A DNA stretch of 64,000 nucleotides from UBA830 sp002295635 (GCA_002295635.1 DBHK01000027.1:186001-250000), one strand, 5' to 3'. Counted from the first letter of the stretch, positions 52,545-62,227 are shown. Numbers and translations are program-made. Notes: generated by a model from the letters alone, not told the origin.

Positions 52545-53447
52545 GTGGATTTTGAACTTTTGATAGTCATCCTTATTGATGGCTTGGTTTATTCCTCTTA
52601 CCTGTTTTTGGTAGCGGTTGGCTTAACGGTTATTTTTGGCGTTCAAAAGGTCCTAAACGTTACGCACGGCGCTTTTTATGCCTTTGGCGCCTACTTGACA
52701 GCCTTTTTAATAGGTTTGGCGGCGAATGGTGGCTGGCCAGACTCTAGCGGCTTCTTGATTATTCTAGTCAGCGCCATTTTCCTTGGTGTTGTCCTAGGTA
52801 TAATAATTGAGAGAGGACTGCTGAAGTTTCTATATGACAGGGACGAACACATCGTTGTCCTTGCGACTTTTGCTGCATTCCTTGTTCTTGAGGACGCGAT
52901 TCTACTCATTTGGGGAACTGATCCATATCTTGCCTTTCAGCCGCTCGCGTTATTGGGCAATAGCGAGATCGTTGGACTGATTTTTGACAATTATGCACTA
53001 ACGATGATTGCCCTCTCATTCGTGATCGCGTTCGTACTTTGGTACGGACTAAATAGGACGCAGTTCGGAAGGGTCCTACTCGCCGTCATATTTGATCGCG
53101 AGGTCAGCATGGCTATGGGTATAAATGTGACGAAGGTATTTTTAATTACTTTTATTATTGGAACATTCCTCGGTGCGCTGGGCGGCGCTTACCACGCCCC
53201 AATAATATCCGTTCAACCGGGTATTGGCGTTGAAGTAATCGTTCTCGCGTTCGCCGTGGTTGTTATTGGTGGTATGGGCTCGATACCCGGGGCTCTTATT
53301 GGGGCAGTCGTCGTAGGCATATCGAGGGCAGCGGCCGTTCACATGCTCCCAGAGGTAGAACTTTTTGTTATCTACTCGATCATGGCGCTTGTCTTAGTAT
53401 TCCGCCCGGAGGGTCTTTTTGCCCCGATTAAGGCGAGGAAAATATGA
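52545..53447 (+). CDS. LivH-type ABC transporter permease
   Basis: About 300 residues from GTG 52545 (GGGGGGGCGGAAA upstream). LLIVILIDGLVYSSYLFLVA, NVTHGAFYAFGAYLTAFLIG and AVVVIGGMGSIPGALIGAVVVG are conserved LivH segments. Roughly eight membrane helices, encoding one half of the membrane channel of a branched-chain-type importer. Stop overlaps the LivM start by four bases. Part of the complete five-gene set with the genes at 51.1-55.9 kb. Confidence 0.94.
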   Translation: MDFELLIVILIDGLVYSSYLFLVAVGLTVIFGVQKVLNVTHGAFYAFGAYLTAFLIGLAANGGWPDSSGFLIILVSAIFLGVVLGIIIERGLLKFLYDRDEHIVVLATFAAFLVLEDAILLIWGTDPYLAFQPLALLGNSEIVGLIFDNYALTMIALSFVIAFVLWYGLNRTQFGRVLLAVIFDREVSMAMGINVTKVFLITFIIGTFLGALGGAYHAPIISVQPGIGVEVIVLAFAVVVIGGMGSIPGALIGAVVVGISRAAAVHMLPEVELFVIYSIMALVLVFRPEGLFAPIKARKI

Positions 53448-54430
53448 CCCGTTTATTCGATAAAACTTTTTGGGGCCTAACTATTGGGCTAGTTGCGTTA
53501 TTTGCGCTTAATTTTCTTCTTGAAGAGTGGATGAGAACGATTGGTCTCCAAACACTATCGAGAGGATTAGTTGCGATCGGTCTGTTGATATTATGGAGAG
53601 CTGGTCTTGTATCATTTGGCCACGCCTTATTTTTTGGCTTTGGTGCTTACACCGTTGCGATGCTCCAGATAGTTGGTGTTAGAGACGTATTCCTCCTCAT
53701 GATATGCGGCATTTTTACAGCCGGTATGTTGGCGTTTCTCCTCGGATTTCTGCTTAGACAGTACCGGGCCATTTTCTTCGCGTTGTTGAACATGGCTTTC
53801 TCCATGATCTTGTACGGGGTCTTGGCTAAAGTTGAATCGCTCGGTTCTACCGATGGGATCGGTATCGAGCAGGTTACCTTTCTTGGTATGCAGCCGGGGG
53901 ACGACAGCTACAGATTCGTTCTCTTCATATTTGCCGTTGTATTTTCTTATGTTTCGGCATTAGCCGCTCACTGGTATCTAAAATCGACTTTAGGCATGAT
54001 GACTATGGCGGTTAGAGAAAACGAAATTCGGGTCGAGTACCTCGGATATTCAGCCGAAAAGGCGATCCACTCAAAATATATCATTTCAGGTGTACTGGCT
54101 GGTGCTGGGGGAGTGATAATGGCTGTGACCGTCGGCCATGTTGATCCAGACTCAATGGTATACTGGCCGGTTTCTGGTGACTTCGTGTTTATCACCATTT
54201 TGGCTGGGACTGGCAATGTCAGCGCAACGTTCATTGGCGCATTGGTCTATGAGTTGCTTCGGACCTATGCCTTCGAATTTGCACCAGAAATCTGGCAGTT
54301 AATCCTTGGTGGGGCATTATTATTGATAATAATGTTCCTGCCCGACGGTCTTTGGTCTATCCGCAGCGAGTGGCGCCACAAAAAGGCAATAAGAGCTGCA
54401 AACCGCGCCCGAGCCTCGGTGGAGAAGTGA
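53444..54430 (+). CDS. LivM-type ABC transporter permease
   Basis: A 328-residue membrane protein, the second permease half. Helices with LVSFGHALFFGFGAYTVAML and the EAA-like cytosolic loop RENEIRVEYLGYSAEKAIHSKYIISGVLAG, which contacts the ATPases. GTGNVSATFIGALVYELLRTYAFEFAPEIWQLILGG marks the LivM C-terminus, followed by a basic tail. One base separates its stop from LivG. Confidence 0.93.
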   Translation: MTRLFDKTFWGLTIGLVALFALNFLLEEWMRTIGLQTLSRGLVAIGLLILWRAGLVSFGHALFFGFGAYTVAMLQIVGVRDVFLLMICGIFTAGMLAFLLGFLLRQYRAIFFALLNMAFSMILYGVLAKVESLGSTDGIGIEQVTFLGMQPGDDSYRFVLFIFAVVFSYVSALAAHWYLKSTLGMMTMAVRENEIRVEYLGYSAEKAIHSKYIISGVLAGAGGVIMAVTVGHVDPDSMVYWPVSGDFVFITILAGTGNVSATFIGALVYELLRTYAFEFAPEIWQLILGGALLLIIMFLPDGLWSIRSEWRHKKAIRAANRARASVEK

Positions 54431-54431
54431 A

Positions 54432-55217
54432 ATGATGACACCAGTACTAAAAGTCCAGGACTTAGAAAAAAACTTTGGTGGAGTTGTTGCCGCTCGTGAC
54501 ATTAATGTCGAGGTTAACGAAGGTGAGACTATTGGCATTATTGGTGCCAACGGGGCGGGAAAAACGACTTTTGTTAATATGGTGACTGGATATCTGCCGC
54601 CATCGTCCGGACAGGTAGAGTTTCTGGGAAAAAACTTAATCGGTTTCAAACCACGTGACGTAACAAAACTCGGACTTTGCCGATCATTCCAGGTGCCCCA
54701 GGTATTCCTGTCGGAAACAGTTTTTGACAACATGTTAGTTGCCTATGGGATAGCCGAACAGGTTGGATGGAATTTGTTCAGGCCGATACATACGGATGAG
54801 CGGGAGCATAGGGTAGATCAGCAACTCAGCCGTTACCAGATCTCCGATTACCGAGACACTCCCGCTTCTGCTTTGCCGCAGGGAGTCAGGAAACTTCTGG
54901 ATATTGCGATGGCAACTGTTCGCAACCCTAAACTGGTAATGCTCGATGAGCCCACAAGTGGAATTAGTGTGGAAGAAAAATTTGACCTAATGGACATCAT
55001 TATGGAAGCTCTTCGTCAAGAGTCTACGACAGTTATGTTCATTGAACACGACATGGAAATCGTAGAACGCTTTGTCGATCGGGTGTGGGCATTTTATCAG
55101 GGCGAAATCATTTGCGATGCGCCAACGGCGAAAGCGATGGTTGACGAAAAAGTGCGAGAGTTTGTCATCGGGCAAGAATACCACCCGGCACACCTCCAAG
55201 GAGACGCAAATGCTTAA
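54432..55217 (+). CDS. LivG-type ABC transporter ATPase
   Basis: A 261-residue ATPase. Walker A in GANGAGKTTFVNMVTG, Walker B in LVMLDEPTSGISVEEK with the switch histidine in IEHDMEIVERFVDRVWAF. The ABC signature, usually L(S/P)xGxQ, is here LPQGVRK, so the glutamine and second glycine-x pattern differ from the common form (a feature of some LivG proteins is LPYGxQR). It could still be functional together with LivF. It overlaps the next gene by about eight bases. Confidence 0.92.
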   Translation: MMTPVLKVQDLEKNFGGVVAARDINVEVNEGETIGIIGANGAGKTTFVNMVTGYLPPSSGQVEFLGKNLIGFKPRDVTKLGLCRSFQVPQVFLSETVFDNMLVAYGIAEQVGWNLFRPIHTDEREHRVDQQLSRYQISDYRDTPASALPQGVRKLLDIAMATVRNPKLVMLDEPTSGISVEEKFDLMDIIMEALRQESTTVMFIEHDMEIVERFVDRVWAFYQGEIICDAPTAKAMVDEKVREFVIGQEYHPAHLQGDANA

Positions 55218-55854
55218 TATTCAGGGCATAGACGTCAATATCGGTGCAACTCCAATTTTGCGGAGTGTTTCGCTTGAAGTACCGTCAGGAACAATGTGCG
55301 GACTTATTGGCAGAAATGGGGCTGGAAAAACTACGTTCATGCGCGCCGTTATGGGTGCGCTTGATGCCAAAACGGGTGGCATGGAATTCGACGGGGAAAA
55401 CCTGCTTGCGGCGCCGGCTCATCGTCGTGCGCACATTGGTATTGGCTTCATGCCGGAAGACCGACGTTTGGTTCCTCAATTGACGGCGGAGGAAAACATC
55501 CTCCTACCCACTTGGACAACCAAGATAGATGGAGCGCAAGACCGACTAGCATGGATCTACAAGCTTATGCCTGAGGTTGAGGAATTCCGAAATCGGGGTG
55601 CAACTGAGCTGTCTGGTGGTCAGCAGAAGTTCGTTGCGTTTGCCCGAGCGCTGATGGTCGGTACCAAGTTGCTGATGTTAGATGAGCCCTCTGAGGGTAT
55701 TGCACCAGTATTTGCTCAACGGATGGTCGAGATTATGGCGAACCTGAAGGAGGAAGGGGAATCAGTTCTAGTTGCCGAGTCCAATGACAAGCATATTAGT
55801 GACCTTCTAGATAAAACATTCGTTATCGAACGCGGATCGATCATTAGCGGCTAA
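55210..55854 (+). CDS. LivF-type ABC transporter ATPase
   Basis: A 214-residue ATPase from ATG 55210 (AAGGAG upstream), slightly short of the usual LivF length of about 235. Walker A GRNGAGKTTFM, signature ELSGGQQKFVAFARAL, Walker B LLMLDEPSEGIAP, and switch region ESVLVAESNDKHISD where the expected His is replaced by Asn-Asp (SND), a small deviation. With the LivG ATPase it powers the importer. About 280 bases follow with no gene until the TauE start region. Confidence 0.92.
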   Translation: MLNIQGIDVNIGATPILRSVSLEVPSGTMCGLIGRNGAGKTTFMRAVMGALDAKTGGMEFDGENLLAAPAHRRAHIGIGFMPEDRRLVPQLTAEENILLPTWTTKIDGAQDRLAWIYKLMPEVEEFRNRGATELSGGQQKFVAFARALMVGTKLLMLDEPSEGIAPVFAQRMVEIMANLKEEGESVLVAESNDKHISDLLDKTFVIERGSIISG

Positions 55855-56223
55855 AGATAGCAGAACTTTTTTGTGCGGCAGTGATTGGACCATAGGGCCC
55901 CAGCCCCATGTAAAAAGGCTTAATATGTTGAGCGCGGTATTACTTGTTGTTTTCATGTCCAGTTAACGAGAATGTCGAGCAAATATTGACCGTTAGAACG
56001 TCTCAGGTAGAGGCTTGAACGGACCACGTTTAGCGGCGGTTTCAGCGCACCTGTTTTTTTAACTAACGACCATTTCTGAAGTGAGCATGTTCCTAAAGGA
56101 AACAAAAAGTTGAGTGGGAACTGTGTTATTTGGTCATGATTTCGAAGGCGATTTTTCCTGGACCTCAACCTTACAGTAATAGTCATAGTAGCACTTCTGG
56201 TTGCTGGCGGGGTTAAGGGGGTC

Positions 56224-56898
56224 GTGGGGTTGGGCCTGCCGCTGACTGCCATATCAATCATGGGTGCCTTTATAGATCTCCGCACAGCGATCACTTTCAT
56301 AGCAATACCGGTTGTCGTGACAAATCTTTATCAAGCATTTGAGGGCGGGCGCGGGTTCGAAATGCTCCGAAAATACTGGATCATAAACTCCTATGCCGTC
56401 ATCGGTACTATTATCGGTGCGCAGATCCTATTCTTGGTTAGTCCCAGAATACTTACAACCATACTGGGCGTCGTCGTTGTGATCTATGTTCTTATCAATG
56501 CGACCCGATTTCGCATTCGTATTTCAGAACAAACTGATCCTTGGGTGGTGCCACCGCTCGGTCTACTATCTGGTTTATTGACGGGCACCACAGGGTCGGT
56601 CGGTATTCCCGTAGCCCTATACCTACAAGCTAAAGATATTGATAAGGAGAGCTTCCTCCGTGCAATCGCGCTAACGTTTCTCATCAGTGCGACGGTTTTG
56701 TTATTTTCCTTGGCTGAGAAAGGGGCATTTAATCAGGATATTCTTATCGTTTCCGCACTTAGCCTCGTGCCAGCATTTGTCGGTATGGTAATCGGACAGC
56801 GATTACGTAGTCAGCTATCCGAGAGCCGTTTTCGGCAATTCGTATATCTATTCTTGCTGATTTCGGCTGTGAACCTCATTCGCAAAGGCGTACTCTAA
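56224..56898 (+). CDS. TauE/SafE-family sulfite/anion exporter, frameshifted at the 5' end
   Basis: The continuous frame from GTG 56224 encodes 224 residues of a multi-helix permease: MGAFIDLRTAITFIAIPVVVTNL, VPPLGLLSGLLTGTTGSVGIPVALYLQAK and PAFVGMVIGQRLRSQL. The frame really opens at 56140, and a natural ATG at 56136 (MISKAIF) lies in another frame. Removing one T from the TTTTT run at 56151-56155 joins them into MISKAIFLDLNLTVIVIV followed by the first helix. So this is a normal TauE gene with a one-base frameshift, or a base-calling error. Family exports sulfite or other small anions. Confidence 0.8.
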   Translation: MGLGLPLTAISIMGAFIDLRTAITFIAIPVVVTNLYQAFEGGRGFEMLRKYWIINSYAVIGTIIGAQILFLVSPRILTTILGVVVVIYVLINATRFRIRISEQTDPWVVPPLGLLSGLLTGTTGSVGIPVALYLQAKDIDKESFLRAIALTFLISATVLLFSLAEKGAFNQDILIVSALSLVPAFVGMVIGQRLRSQLSESRFRQFVYLFLLISAVNLIRKGVL

Positions 56899-57136
56899 AT
56901 TTCAGTATTAAGGTCTAGCTTTAGCCTTTGATGTCGGCCATCGGGGCTTTCGGTTCGTATAAGGATTTGTCTATGGGTAAACTCCACAACAGTTTGGTAT
57001 TTTTCTATAGTTTCCTAGCCTGAGCGGCCTTAAATCTGAGGAATGAAAGGCAGTATTGAACTGGTTCGGATTCTTTTTATGAGCCGCGGGCAGTAAATGC
57101 ATTAAGCCATAAACTTGTATTCCTGAAAGGTATCGA

Positions 57137-58099
57137 ATGCTTGTCGTTTCTGCCCTCGCAGCTAATTCTTATAACGCTATTCCCCCACCGATACGCGGCG
57201 TAATGTTAATGATGGTATCCGCGATGGGCGTTGTCGCCATGAACGTCTCAATCCGCCAGATCGCTGACGAGATTCATCCGTTCATGATCGCGCTTCTTCG
57301 GCATTCTATTGGCGTCTGTCTTCTTGCGCCGATGATCCTACGTCGCGGTCACAACCCGCTTCGGACAAACCATCTTCCGCTGCATGCGCTGCGGGCTCTA
57401 TTTAATGTGATCGCGATGCTGGCTTATTTTATGGCCCTCACGATGGAGCCGCTGGCCAAGGTGGTTGCACTTACCTTTACTGCCCCGCTTCTCGCCACCG
57501 TCGGAGCATTATTAATACTTGGCGAGAGGGTTACGCGACCCCGTTACGGAGCGCTGATTATTGGTTTGGTAGGGGCGCTTATTATCCTGCGACCTTGGGA
57601 GGTAGAAATCGGTGCAGGCTCTCTACTTCTATTGCTATCCTCCAGCACTTGGGCCATGGCTCTGGTGGTGATCAAAGTGCTATCTCGGCATGACAATCCG
57701 GTGACTATCGCGCTGTATGCATCACTACTACAAGTTCCGATTTGCTTAGCTGTGGCTCTATTTTTCTGGACATGGCCGACCCCATATCAATGGTTCTTTA
57801 TCGTTTTAATAGCGATATTTGGAAGTACGACACAGATCTGTTTAGCCCAAGCATTTCGGGAGGCTGATGCGACGGTCGTTTTACCAGCCGATTTCACAAA
57901 ACTAGTTTTTGCCGGCCTCGCTGGTTGGATATTTTTCGCCGAACTTCCCGAAATCTGGATTTGGGTCGGTGGCTCGATAGTGTTTATCGGGGTTTTCTTG
58001 AACGTTTGGTTCGAGAAGCAGGCAAGGGACACTGATGGTCTTGCGCAGGTCGGCGAAGTTTCGCAGAATCCGCAAAATAATAACGAAAGACCGCCATGA
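57137..58099 (+). CDS. EamA/DMT-family transporter
   Basis: A 320-residue membrane protein with about ten helices in two EamA repeats. Typical segments: VMLMMVSAMGVVAMNVSIRQIADE, LAYFMALTMEPLAKVVALTFTAPLLATVGALLILGERV (end of the first repeat) and VLPADFTKLVFAGLAGWIFFAELPEIWIWVGGSIVFIGVFLN in the second. The family moves metabolites, mostly outward. Its stop overlaps the hydrolase start by four bases. Confidence 0.92.
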   Translation: MLVVSALAANSYNAIPPPIRGVMLMMVSAMGVVAMNVSIRQIADEIHPFMIALLRHSIGVCLLAPMILRRGHNPLRTNHLPLHALRALFNVIAMLAYFMALTMEPLAKVVALTFTAPLLATVGALLILGERVTRPRYGALIIGLVGALIILRPWEVEIGAGSLLLLLSSSTWAMALVVIKVLSRHDNPVTIALYASLLQVPICLAVALFFWTWPTPYQWFFIVLIAIFGSTTQICLAQAFREADATVVLPADFTKLVFAGLAGWIFFAELPEIWIWVGGSIVFIGVFLNVWFEKQARDTDGLAQVGEVSQNPQNNNERPP

Positions 58100-58959
58100 A
58101 TGAGATTGTATGGGGAAGTTTCACCCAAAAAGAATTAGATCGTAATTACGATCAATCATCCCTCGTGCCTAATGTCGGGGAATTTATGCAACAAAATGCC
58201 ATTGATAGCGCAAAAATTCGAGATGAACTCGATATTATCGCTAACGTTCGATACGGGCCAACGTTACTCGAACGTTTGGATATATTTCCGGTGTCCCAGA
58301 CTGGGGCGCCGGTGGCAATTTATCACCATGGTGGTGCTTGGACACGCTCAGATAAAGACCAGTGTTCATATGTTGCCCCCGGTCTGGTGGCGGCGGGTGT
58401 CAATGTGCTAGTACTCGATTTTGCTCTAGCTCCCGCTGTATCTTTGGATGAGATTGTCCGCCAGAACCGTGCTGCAATAGCCTGGGCGTGGCATAACGCT
58501 GGCGAATATGGCTGGGATAGAAATAAAATTCATAGTATCGGACATTCATCGGGTGGACATATTTGCGGCATGATGCAGGTAACGGATTGGGAAGGTTTTT
58601 ACGGACTGCCCACAGATGTCATTAAGAGTGCCGTCGCATGTAGTGGAATGTATGAACTGGAGCCTGTGCGACTAAGTCACCGAAACAGCTACCTCGATCT
58701 CACCGACCAGGGAGCGGCGCGTAACAGTTCTATCCGCCATATTCCAAATTACGGCCCGCCTCTTACGATGGCGTGGGGTACTGGCGAATTGGATGAATTC
58801 CAACGCCAAAGCCGAGAATTTGCGGTGGCTTGGGAGGCTGCGGGTCACCAGGTTAAAACTTTTATCCTCGAGGACCTGAATCACTTTGAGGTAGGACGGG
58901 AAATATTTAATCCAAAACAGCCGGTCTTTCAGAATATCTTAAGTAATATTGGTGTTTAG
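58096..58959 (+). CDS. Alpha/beta hydrolase, kynurenine formamidase/BD-FAE-like
   Basis: A 287-residue hydrolase. The HGGAW oxyanion motif (IYHHGGAWTRSDKD), nucleophile in IGHSSGGHICGMM and catalytic His in LEDLNHFEVG match the formamidase-like/bacterial feruloyl esterase group. The Ser-Asp-His set is likely complete. Coupled to the DMT exporter by a four-base overlap, so the two may act on one compound. Substrate unknown. Confidence 0.88.
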   Translation: MNEIVWGSFTQKELDRNYDQSSLVPNVGEFMQQNAIDSAKIRDELDIIANVRYGPTLLERLDIFPVSQTGAPVAIYHHGGAWTRSDKDQCSYVAPGLVAAGVNVLVLDFALAPAVSLDEIVRQNRAAIAWAWHNAGEYGWDRNKIHSIGHSSGGHICGMMQVTDWEGFYGLPTDVIKSAVACSGMYELEPVRLSHRNSYLDLTDQGAARNSSIRHIPNYGPPLTMAWGTGELDEFQRQSREFAVAWEAAGHQVKTFILEDLNHFEVGREIFNPKQPVFQNILSNIGV

Positions 58960-59022
58960 GCGCACGCTAAGAGAATTTGATATAAACATATAGAACATTC
59001 CGAATCTACCTAGGAGAGAAAA

Positions 59023-59856
59023 ATGGACGGAGCCGGACCGGGTGCTGCCTATCAGGCGATCACCGTGAAACCCTATTCGCCGGCTATCGGTGCCGAGATC
59101 GGCAATGTCGACCTGACGAAGCCGCTAACCGATCTCGAACTCGACGAAATCCGACGCGCATTCACCGAGCATATGGTTCTGTTCTTTCGAGATCAAGAAA
59201 TCAGCTTTGATGATCATGCGCGGTTTGGCGAATATTTCGGAACCTTAGGACAGCATGTTGGTAAAAGGACTAACAGTCAGGCGACCGATGATATTCGTGT
59301 CCGAAAATTCTATGCCGACGGCGAGACACCCCGGGTATCCGGGAATGTTTGGCATACGGATCAGTCCTGTGCACCGATACCGCCATTGGCGAGTGTTCTC
59401 TATCTACACACTCTTCCACCCAATGGTGGCGGCGATACTGGCTTCGCAAGTATGTACGCAGCCTACGATGCACTTTCCCAGAATATGAAGGACTATCTTG
59501 ATGGACTAACGGCGCATCATGACGGCACTCGTCAGTTTGGTGCCGGTACTCCTGAAGCCAACCATCCGGTGGTCGTAAGTCATCCTGAAAGCGGCCGAAA
59601 ACTGCTATATGTGAATGAAGCTTTCACGGCTTATATTAACGAGGTGTCGCGTGAGGAGAGTAAAGCAATTCTAGAATTTCTCTATGATCACCAGAAACGG
59701 CCGGAGTGGAGCACCCGGTTCCGGTGGGAGCCGCATTCCATCGCTTTCTGGGACAACCGCTGTGTTCATCACCGAGCGATTTCGGATTATCTTCCACACG
59801 TGCGTTCGGGTTACAGGATACAGGTGGAAGGAACGGAACCACCCGTCGCAGGCTAA
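59023..59856 (+). CDS. TauD/TfdA-family 2-oxoglutarate dioxygenase
   Basis: A 277-residue Fe(II)/2-oxoglutarate dioxygenase. The iron-binding HxD is in NVWHTDQSCAPIPPLASVLY, the second His in WDNRCVHHRAISDYLP and the oxoglutarate-binding Arg in SGYRIQVEG. N-terminal blocks IGAEIGNVDLTKPLTD and LFFRDQEIS match. The family releases sulfite from taurine or attacks 2,4-D and other substrates; with a TauE-type exporter 2 kb upstream an organosulfonate is possible but unproven. RBS GGAGAG precedes ATG 59023. Confidence 0.93.
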   Translation: MDGAGPGAAYQAITVKPYSPAIGAEIGNVDLTKPLTDLELDEIRRAFTEHMVLFFRDQEISFDDHARFGEYFGTLGQHVGKRTNSQATDDIRVRKFYADGETPRVSGNVWHTDQSCAPIPPLASVLYLHTLPPNGGGDTGFASMYAAYDALSQNMKDYLDGLTAHHDGTRQFGAGTPEANHPVVVSHPESGRKLLYVNEAFTAYINEVSREESKAILEFLYDHQKRPEWSTRFRWEPHSIAFWDNRCVHHRAISDYLPHVRSGYRIQVEGTEPPVAG

Positions 59857-59941
59857 CGGCGCAGGATATTTACGTGTCGGCAGACCGGGGAAGACTTTAA
59901 CGAATTTAGCGCCTGATTTTACAGCGTCTGAGGCCATTGTT

Positions 59942-60694
59942 TTAGTTGTCCCGGCCAAAGCGGTGCAAGCCTGCGCCGTTAGCCTTTAACCAACTGCGAG
60001 CCTGACCCACGTCCGAGCATAGCGTATCCACCAGCGCCCAGAAAGGTGCGCTATGATTGAGTTCGCGGAGATGTGCGACCTCGTGGGCAACAACATAGTT
60101 CAGTATATCCTCAGGTGCCATTACTAAGCGCCATGAGAAATTGAGGTTACCGACTCGAGAGCAACTACCCCAGCGGGACCGCGTGTCCCGCAAAGAAATC
60201 TTTGCATGCCTGCAGCCTATTTTTTTTTCCATTTCCTCGACACGGGGTCTTATTTCATCCATCGCCCTATAACGAATCCATCTTCGAACACGGCCCGGTA
60301 GCGTCTCTTGCCGCCCGCCGACTATAAGCTTGCCGTTCACTAACCTTGGCAGTGCGGAGAAGGAATCTATCCGCCGGATGATTACTTGTTTCCCCAAAAG
60401 TGGAAAAACTGCCCCATCGGCAAATGGAACGGCGGACCCAATCCTCGATAACTGCTCCGCGATCCAATCAGTTTGAGAGGCAGCGAATCTCAATCCTTCG
60501 GATGCCATTGCACCGGTCGGAAGAACGATTTCGACATTGCCGTCGAAAACGCTTACATGCAGTAAAATCCGCTGGGCGCGTTGGCTACTGCGAATATGTA
60601 CTGGAATTCTCTGACCATTCGTCAGCAAGAGGGGTTCAGATGCTTTGGTTATATCTTCACCCCTGGCTTCAGCTGGTACATTCGGAGAACGCAT
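59942..60694 (-). CDS. YgjP/M48-like zinc metallopeptidase
   Basis: A 250-residue protein from ATG 60694 (the open frame to 60976 lies over the MFS gene). The C-terminal half contains the HEVAHLRELNHSAPFWALV motif, with HExxH and a downstream His as zinc ligands, of the YgjP/DUF45 metallopeptidase family. SRWGSCSRVGNLNFSWRLVMAP and ILNYVVAHE fit the same family. Physiological role unknown. Overlaps the MFS gene end by 46 bases. Confidence 0.88.
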   Translation of the reverse strand: MRSPNVPAEARGEDITKASEPLLLTNGQRIPVHIRSSQRAQRILLHVSVFDGNVEIVLPTGAMASEGLRFAASQTDWIAEQLSRIGSAVPFADGAVFPLLGKQVIIRRIDSFSALPRLVNGKLIVGGRQETLPGRVRRWIRYRAMDEIRPRVEEMEKKIGCRHAKISLRDTRSRWGSCSRVGNLNFSWRLVMAPEDILNYVVAHEVAHLRELNHSAPFWALVDTLCSDVGQARSWLKANGAGLHRFGRDN

Positions 60695-62061
60695 AGGCTG
60701 CCAGCCAACGGCACAATTGCTCCGAGGCCGAATACCCAACTGAGGGCATATTTGACAGTCTCGGGTTCGGTTCCTTCCACAAGACCAGCTCCATTTGCAA
60801 TCAAGCCCGCAATAGCGGCGCCATAGGCGATACCAATCGATCTCATCGCTGGGGCAGCGGAGGCTGTAATCCGAGATTCTGTGTTGCCTGCAGCAGCAAG
60901 CGCCCAAGAGATGGAGTGGACATTGGTCATTCCAACACCAGTCCCGGCAAGGGTAATGAAGCCAGTAAGTACCCAAATCGAGGTCTGACCTAATGTAATT
61001 GCTATACCCAGAATGGCGAAAGAGGTAAACATCAGCCCGCTTGCGCAGGCGATCCTAGTCCAGCGTTCTCCCCATCCTGCGGTAAAGAGAGAACCGAAAG
61101 TCCAAGCGATAGAGAAAACTGTCAGCACATAACCAATCCATAGCGGATCGAGAAGATAAATCTGACTTAACGCTAACGGCATAAAAATTGTTATTGGCGT
61201 GTAAGCGGCTGATAGCAATAAGAAAACCCAATATGCGGTTCCAACCGGTGAGAAGAGAGAAAGCACTTGCCGGGGAAATAGATTTTCTTTCACCCGATCG
61301 AGGCGCAGAGTGAATATTAAGCAGAGGACGCCCGCGGCAACGAGGGAGATTCGGGATACAAAATCACCAAATTGTCCCGACGCGCCGACTAAAACAACTG
61401 AAGTGCCAAGGAGCAATAACCGACGATAGGGTAATCGGTGTTTTGCCCCCTGCTCGCCGTCGGGTATGACTTTCCAAGCTGCGAGAATGAATAGTATCGT
61501 TAAAAGGCTGGTGGTCAGAAACGCGCCCCGCCACAGTCCGATATTTCCCCATATGCCACCGATTAAGGGCCCGACTACAGCAGCTATACTCCAAGTCGTT
61601 GTGATGGTTGCCAAGACTCGGGTCCGCAGCCGTCCAGTATAAAGATCGTTTACGAGGGTCATCGACTGCGACATCATCAGACCACCGCCAATACCTTCGA
61701 GCATTCGGAAGGCTAGTAGAGTTGCCATATTGGGAGATGAGGCACACCCCAATGCGCCAAAAAGAAAAATCAACCCCGCAGTTGCATATCCTTTCCGACG
61801 CCCCAGCATCGCCCGAACGTATTGTCCGCTTGCGGCCCCCATGACGGTACCGACCATATAAAGCATAGTTGTCCATGCGTAGAACTCCACACCGCCGATT
61901 TCCGCGACTACCGCCGGCATGACCGTGGTTATGACGAATATATCAATAGCGTGGACGCCGATGCCGACATTGAGCAGAATAGTGTAAACTCCGAGCATAC
62001 CCCGGAACATATCCACCCAGCCGGTGCCACCTTCCGGGGGCGCTTCTTCTGTAGTTGTCAT
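60649..62061 (-). CDS. MFS transporter
   Basis: A 470-residue transporter with roughly 12-14 hydrophobic helices. The MFS motif A region is recognisable as GAASGQYVRAMLGRRKGYATAGLIFLFGALGCA, and motif-C-like WSIAAVVGPLIGGIWGNIG marks a drug:H+ antiporter. It may export a drug or a metabolite. It is transcribed before the YgjP gene. Confidence 0.9.
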   Translation of the reverse strand: MTTTEEAPPEGGTGWVDMFRGMLGVYTILLNVGIGVHAIDIFVITTVMPAVVAEIGGVEFYAWTTMLYMVGTVMGAASGQYVRAMLGRRKGYATAGLIFLFGALGCASSPNMATLLAFRMLEGIGGGLMMSQSMTLVNDLYTGRLRTRVLATITTTWSIAAVVGPLIGGIWGNIGLWRGAFLTTSLLTILFILAAWKVIPDGEQGAKHRLPYRRLLLLGTSVVLVGASGQFGDFVSRISLVAAGVLCLIFTLRLDRVKENLFPRQVLSLFSPVGTAYWVFLLLSAAYTPITIFMPLALSQIYLLDPLWIGYVLTVFSIAWTFGSLFTAGWGERWTRIACASGLMFTSFAILGIAITLGQTSIWVLTGFITLAGTGVGMTNVHSISWALAAAGNTESRITASAAPAMRSIGIAYGAAIAGLIANGAGLVEGTEPETVKYALSWVFGLGAIVPLAGSLCVLRMYQLKPGVKI

Positions 62062-62227
62062 ACTCCCAGTCTAGGAGGGTTGACACAGAATCCCTAATAT
62101 TGAGGGTATGCAAGCTTACAGTGAAGGTGGTTAATTTTACTTTATCGTGTCAGGGATTTCGTCACCCACTGTCGAAGCGTATCTGGTATATCAATTATTC
62201 TGTACTGACATCGAAATGCGGTGAAAA

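Noticed and set aside
55855..56135. Intrinsic terminator after the Liv operon (imperfect hairpin near 55893-55912)
   Set aside because: The stem has a mismatch and no T-run follows, so support is too weak.
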